From the NCBI GenBank assembly GCA_910577195.1, contig CAJTLP010000001.1, positions 124,001 to 188,000 on the forward strand: a stretch of 64,000 nt of DNA, in the 5' to 3' direction. A program made the position numbers and the translations under genes. The DNA comes from an uncultured Eubacterium sp. Lineage in GTDB: Bacteria > Bacillota > Clostridia > Oscillospirales > Acutalibacteraceae. The notes under the pieces were generated by a model that saw nothing but the letters and a program-made list of their open reading frames with translations, did no database searches and was not told the origin of the DNA. Within the stretch, counting starts at the first letter, position 1, and every line of letters begins with the position of its first letter. Positions 59,716 through 64,000 of the stretch are shown in pieces.

Positions 59716-61241
59716 TTAATATTTTGTCAAGTAATATCCATTATACGTTGGATTATTTACTACATATTTACTCCATTTTTCAATAGATAAATATGTTGTT
59801 CCTGCTAAAGTCAATGATACATTTCTGTTGTATGTTGCCTTGTATATTATTATACCATTACCTGATTCTGTATATTTATTTATTAATTTAATTTGAGAAT
59901 TAAGTAATATTTGATTTGTAATTATTGAAGTGTCTATTGCACAAACTTCAACAAAACTTGTCATCGTGCGTGCAGCAGATTTACCTAATTTTTTTATTAA
60001 TGCATTTGTTATTCTTTTTTTGAGTTCGCTTACTGTATATTTTAGACCCTTTTTGCAAGCTTTATTATATTCATCTATTGTTTTCTTTATCAAACTTAAA
60101 GTTCCTTTTGAAGATAATATAGCTACTGCAGCATTAGCTTGATTTTTTGTTAAAAAATATACTGTTTTTACTTTTGCCGGCATACCTTTTATTGAAGCCT
60201 GAGTTCCCGAAGGTTTTGAAAAATTTATTGCCCCACCATTAGGTAATTTGATTTTATAATAATGTGGAAATAAATAATTTGAAATTCCTGGTGTTTTTTT
60301 CTTTTTATATCCTTTTTTATTTTCCCAAGAATCATGCCCCCATTTCAAATCTACAGAATAATAACAATAGCCATCAGGATCAATATTATTCACAGGATCA
60401 TTATTGCAATAAGCAAAAAGATTTGTACCTGCATAGTCATCCTTTTGGAGTTTTGCATACTCAGGCAGGTCTGCGTTGAAGAATCTTCCGAAATCAGGCA
60501 GATAATACCTTGACTGCAGGTAGTATATTCCTGACTCTCTGTCACAGTAATAGCTTCTGTACAGCATCGGATTCAGCTCTGCAAGCTCATTTAATTCTAT
60601 ATCCGTCTGTACTTCGCTGTTTGTTTCATACTGCCAGTGCACCAGTCCATATGCATTATAGGTGTAGCTTACAAGCCACGTTCCGCTTGCATCCGCTATA
60701 CCCATTACATCATTCATATGGTTTTTGATGTAGAAATACGTATTGCCCCCATAGGTGAAGCCTATCAGGTTTTCGATGCTGTCATAGAGGAATACCATTT
60801 CGTTGATAACCTCACCCTGTTCGTCAAGCTCATACTGGGAGGTTATCGTTCCGTCAACGGTCGTATAATACGTTGTTTTGCCGTTTACCGTTTTGCTTGT
60901 TCGAATTCCCTTTTCGTCATAGGTAAAGCTGTCTGAAAGTATGATACTTCCGTCAGTATCCAGGTAATCAAAGCCATCCAGTATTCTGCCTGCCGACCAT
61001 TTAAAACGTATATCCTGTACGATTATCGCATTTCCGTTTTCGTCATACGCTATATCTCCGTTATAGTTTCCGCAGGACATAAGCTGGGATACCTCATCAA
61101 GCCACAGTTCTTCATTCTGCACGAATTCCATATTATCAAATCTTTTCGGAGTATCTACTTCCTCATCAGGACTATAGTAGCACGCATACCTGTGGGCAAG
61201 CAAATTCCCTCTGCTGTCGTACTCATACAGGTCTGCAGTTT
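59716..61241 (-). CDS. Rhs C-terminal fragment with unknown tip
   Basis: The frame begins right after the stop of the gene at 61243 and reads LYEYDSRGNLLAHRYACYY; the first candidate start is a TTG near 61203 (495 aa from there). It holds the conserved Rhs core end: MLYRSYYCDRESGIYYLQSR and FFNADLPEY, then NLFAYCNNDPVNNIDPDG, the usual boundary before the tip. The tip of about 220 residues (from YCYYSVDLKWGHD to the end) is not recognised. No signal peptide or large Rhs N-terminus is present, so this is an orphan cassette. Confidence 0.8.
60713..60925. repeat. Direct repeat, copy 2
   Basis: Near-identical partner of 57001-57213, inside the Rhs core of the fragment at 59716-61241. Confidence 0.9.
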
Positions 61242-61242
61242 A

Positions 61243-61695
61243 CTATCTATTTTTCATCTTGCTTTTTATATTTGTTTTACTAAACAACCAAATTAATAAT
61301 ATTGAAATTGGTGAAAATATTATTAATAAAGATTCATACAAAATAGGTATTTCAGAAAACGGATAAGCTAAAACATTTCCAATCGGAGAACAAATTTCCA
61401 TATGGACTATAAAATATATACCGGTTGACATAGTAGCTCCAATAGATAATATATATGAAATCACGATTATAATAGATACATATATCGCAGATTTGCCAAA
61501 ACTCTTCTGATCAGTTAATTTTGAAAAAAACATATTACCTAACAAGAAATACATAATCAATGAAGCAGAAATAATAGCAACAGTATATTTACCATTAATG
61601 AATTTATCAAAGCATAGTACAATAATTCCATTAATTATTTCAGTTACTATTATAGATAATAATAACCATATTGAATATTTCATACTATTCTTCAT
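61243..61695 (-). CDS. Membrane protein, paralogue 1 of a candidate immunity pair
   Basis: The 150-aa protein has four membrane helices and ends with FSPISILLIWLFSKTNIKSK. The same ending occurs in the product of 61836-62363 (LSPISVLLIWIFSKINMK), and both have a CSPxxxxL motif, so they are paralogues. GTGGTGA precedes ATG 61695. The stop lies directly at the start of the next Rhs fragment. Confidence 0.7.
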   Translation of the reverse strand: MKNSMKYSIWLLLSIIVTEIINGIIVLCFDKFINGKYTVAIISASLIMYFLLGNMFFSKLTDQKSFGKSAIYVSIIIVISYILSIGATMSTGIYFIVHMEICSPIGNVLAYPFSEIPILYESLLIIFSPISILLIWLFSKTNIKSKMKNR

Positions 61696-61835
61696 TATTT
61701 ATCACCACAATTCAAATTGAGTATGATTTATCCAACCTCAATATATAATAGGAATTATAGAATGTCAACAATATTTCTAATGTTTTTGAGGCAGTAGGTC
61801 CAAGAACCTATAAGTATGCAATGTAGCAATCTGTA

Positions 61836-62363
61836 TTACAGAAAATCATCCACTGAGTTACTATTTTTCATATTAATTTTACTAAATATCCAAATCAATA
61901 ACACTGAAATCGGAGACAGTAAAGCAAGCAATAAATCAGATAATAACGGAATTGTAGTTTCGGTCATATAAAATGGTAAAAATAAAGTATAAGTCACTGG
62001 TGAGCACATTGACCAATGTATCGAATTTAATAGTTCTCCCATAGGCGAAAAAAATCTTGCAAATAAATAGGACAACACAATAATTACAGACAATGAAACT
62101 AATGCAATGCGTTTACTTCTCTCATTACTGAATTTACAAAATATCTTTTTACTCATAAAGAGGTATGACAGTACAGCAAATATTACAACTAAAATTCTAC
62201 AAATTATATCAATACTTTCTACAGATATATGTGATATCAAATCTTTTGCAATAAAATTGTGAATTAAAAAATATGAAGATAAGTATACAATACCATTTAA
62301 TATTTCTGATACAACCATAGAAATTAATAGTATGAAAAAATATTTTAAATCTTTTCTATTCAT
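61836..62363 (-). CDS. Membrane protein, paralogue 2 of a candidate immunity pair
   Basis: The 175-aa protein has four to five membrane helices and is paralogous to the product of 61243-61695. It begins 27 bases after the Rhs tip fragment ends at 62390, with AGGGGG before ATG 62363. Position makes it the likely antidote of that tip. The 140-base gap to the next gene repeats wording of the tip's end (AGTAGGTCCAAGAACC near 61795 versus AGTGGGACCAAGAAC near 62454), which suggests a duplication of tip-end plus antidote. Confidence 0.7.
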   Translation of the reverse strand: MNRKDLKYFFILLISMVVSEILNGIVYLSSYFLIHNFIAKDLISHISVESIDIICRILVVIFAVLSYLFMSKKIFCKFSNERSKRIALVSLSVIIVLSYLFARFFSPMGELLNSIHWSMCSPVTYTLFLPFYMTETTIPLLSDLLLALLSPISVLLIWIFSKINMKNSNSVDDFL

Positions 62364-62389
62364 TGTAATCCCCCTATATTAAACAATAA

Positions 62390-63286
62390 CTATATTCTCA
62401 AAATATAGTATTCATTATAAAATGTCAATAAAATTTCAAGAGTCTTAGAAGCAGTGGGACCAAGAACAGCGTATGTATTTAATGAAGCATTATCAACGTT
62501 TCCAGGAAGGTGAAACCACCTTTTATTTTTAAATTGATAACAAACACTTCTTATATGGGCAAACATATCTTGTATAGGGTGCAACGAATATCCTAGATGT
62601 TTAATTCCCAAAAATACATTATTTAAATAAAGGCTATACTGCGTTTGGGTAAAAGTATTATTAGCGCCAAAAATGTTCGTATAATCTGTCCATTTATAAT
62701 AAGCATCTGTAGCATTCTGTAAATAATTTTTAGCTATACTTTGTTGTTCATGAGAAATATTACCTCTAACATCTTCACCATTCTTTGTATAGAAATGCCA
62801 TTTATCATTTCTTCTCCAATCCACAATTGAACTATACCATATATCCACGTAATCACTATAGTAACCTAATATTTTAGCGTATGCATTACTATAACCAATT
62901 ATTGTTGCCCAATAATATGTTCCGTAATACTCTTTTATACCATCAAAATCCAAATAATAAAAATGATTTTCGGTATTCGGATTATATCCATCATGAACAT
63001 CACTACCCCAAGTCCCATTTGGATCATATTTATTTACAGGATTATTACAACAATATGTAAATAAATTTGTTCCGGCATATTCATGTCTTTTTTGTCTAAC
63101 CATTTCCGGTATATCAGAATTTAAAAATCTATGATATGCTGGCATATAATATCGAGATTGAAGATAATATCCACTCAATTCAATATCATAATAATAGCTT
63201 CTGTACAGCATCGGATTAATTTCATCTATTCTGACTGACTCATCATCACCATAAAAATTTGAACTATATGGATTTATTGAATAAAA
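62390..63286 (-). CDS. Rhs C-terminal fragment with phospholipase C-like tip
   Basis: The frame is open from about 63286; the first ATG is at 63211 (273 aa), in the conserved Rhs segment MLYRSYYYDIELSGYYLQSR, followed by NLFTYCCNNPVNKYDPNG. The tip of about 190 residues includes LGYSLHPIQDMFAH, which matches the His/Asp metal-site pattern of zinc-dependent phospholipase C-like proteins. No Rhs N-terminus or secretion signal is present. If mobilised into a full Rhs gene it could yield a membrane-attacking tip; this is an inference. Confidence 0.7.
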   Translation of the reverse strand, partial: FYSINPYSSNFYGDDESVRIDEINPMLYRSYYYDIELSGYYLQSRYYMPAYHRFLNSDIPEMVRQKRHEYAGTNLFTYCCNNPVNKYDPNGTWGSDVHDGYNPNTENHFYYLDFDGIKEYYGTYYWATIIGYSNAYAKILGYYSDYVDIWYSSIVDWRRNDKWHFYTKNGEDVRGNISHEQQSIAKNYLQNATDAYYKWTDYTNIFGANNTFTQTQYSLYLNNVFLGIKHLGYSLHPIQDMFAHIRSVCYQFKNKRWFHLPGNVDNASLNTYAVLGPTASKTLEILLTFYNEYYILRI

Positions 63287-63310
63287 AACGATTCATTTAT
63301 AAAATCATAA

Positions 63311-63748
63311 TCACTCTGCATCCTCTTTTATGGTGAGAATACAACCGAAATTCACCATATTAACAATCAGATAAAGAATACCGCTGAGGACAATCCAAAG
63401 CTTATCCGCTGTTATCGATGCATTGATTGCATTGAATACTGCTGCAAGAAAAACGAGTATAGGTATGACCATAAATATTCCTGCACAGTTTGATATGATT
63501 TCCTTAGGCGAATATGAAACATCTGTTGCAAGGTACGTTGTAACAATGCTTATAAGCATCATTATGGCAATGACAACAGAAAAATTCAGAAGTAAAATCT
63601 GATTCACTGTCAGCTCGGTTGTTATCGGAATGATTGATGTTACATCCTTACCGAGAGCCATTGTAAGCTCCGTTATAACACCTGCTGCCAGAGTCATTAT
63701 ATTAATAGCGCCGAGAAATATCATTGCCGCTCTTTTTGCTGAATTCAT
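63311..63748 (-). CDS. Small four-helix membrane protein
   Basis: The 145-aa protein has four membrane helices. I do not recognise the family. ATG 63748 overlaps the stop of the upstream aminotransferase gene by four bases, so the two are translationally coupled. It appears to lie outside the Rhs cassettes and marks their right border. Confidence 0.75.
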   Translation of the reverse strand: MNSAKRAAMIFLGAINIMTLAAGVITELTMALGKDVTSIIPITTELTVNQILLLNFSVVIAIMMLISIVTTYLATDVSYSPKEIISNCAGIFMVIPILVFLAAVFNAINASITADKLWIVLSGILYLIVNMVNFGCILTIKEDAE

Positions 63749-64000
63749 TTTAAGTACTCCTTTACTTCTTTAAGAAAGATATCCATTTCATCATCCGTAC
63801 CAATGGATATACGAACATAATTTTCAATTCTCGGCACTGAGAAATAACGGATATATACTTTTTTGCTCTTAAGATATTCAAACATATCCTTCATTGATAA
63901 ATCATCCTTCGTTGCAAAAAGGAAATTCGTCTGTGAATCAAGCACCCTAAAGCCAAGTGCCCTGAGCTCATCCGTAACACGGGAACGTGTCTTTATAATC
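63745..64000 (-). CDS. HisC-like PLP aminotransferase, C-terminal end (partial at right edge)
   Basis: About 84 residues are visible in an open frame that continues past base 64000. LGFRVLDSQTNFLFA and VYIRYFSVPRIENYVRISIGT match the C-terminal end of histidinol-phosphate aminotransferase-type enzymes, whose Arg in VRISIGT binds the substrate. True HisC and related aminotransferases cannot be told apart from this piece. Confidence 0.85.
   Translation of the reverse strand, partial: IIKTRSRVTDELRALGFRVLDSQTNFLFATKDDLSMKDMFEYLKSKKVYIRYFSVPRIENYVRISIGTDDEMDIFLKEVKEYLK

Noticed and set aside
60637..60936. Plus-strand frames with identical protein sequence here and at 57006-57251
   Set aside because: They are the complement of the duplicated Rhs core. 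The identity comes from the direct repeat, not from a conserved gene on the plus strand.

Overview
The window looks like a chromosome segment of a low-GC, strictly anaerobic Firmicute of the class Clostridia, most likely a Ruminococcus-like gut bacterium. This rests on the gene families (pyruvate:ferredoxin oxidoreductase, rubrerythrin, FeoA/FeoB, pectin- and arabinan-acting glycoside hydrolases, NanA/NanE) and on strong AGGAGG-type ribosome sites. The species assignment is an inference.

Layout. 1-2973 is a pantothenate operon on the minus strand (panG-panB-panC-panD, with panD running off the left edge). 3226-3771 is rubrerythrin under a palindromic operator. 3828-6850 is a GPH-type sugar symporter with a long cytoplasmic tail, coupled to a lipoprotein. 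7069-12188 is a five-gene cluster without a known pathway: two SCP2-like proteins flank a split transketolase and a glutamate-1-semialdehyde-aminomutase-like PLP enzyme. 12395-13759 holds a lipoprotein and a small divergent regulator pair. 13807-21881 holds trpS, a PLP aminotransferase, two teichoic-acid-type glycerophosphotransferases and glyA. 22019-24046 holds yebC, a lipoprotein and a HAD phosphatase. 24112-27593 is an iron-uptake locus (feoA, feoB, a Cys-rich accessory peptide and a divergent DtxR-type regulator with visible operators). 27675-43452 is mostly central metabolism and housekeeping: PepSY and XRE membrane proteins, GH28, HPF, PFOR, NAD synthetase, aldose epimerase, M28 peptidase, HAD phosphatase and a radical SAM/SPASM enzyme. 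43543-54447 has two tRNAs, a metallophosphoesterase, a GH51 arabinofuranosidase, a hydroxyacid dehydrogenase, thioredoxin/thioredoxin reductase and the divergent nanE/nanA pair.

The most unusual region is 54448-63310, between nanA and a hisC-like gene. It is a minus-strand array of displaced Rhs C-terminal fragments, each followed by one or more small membrane proteins that I interpret as immunity proteins. Four copies of a 24-base palindrome (arms CAGGGCTGAG/CTCAGCCCTG) sit at cassette junctions. Two cassettes carry near-identical 215-bp Rhs segments, several tips end in the same IGGxxKxK tail, one tip has been deleted, and one putative immunity gene carries an early amber codon. It reads as a recombination-driven reservoir of polymorphic toxin tips and their antidotes. 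The Rhs origin is visible in the sequence; the toxin and immunity roles and the palindrome's function are inferences.
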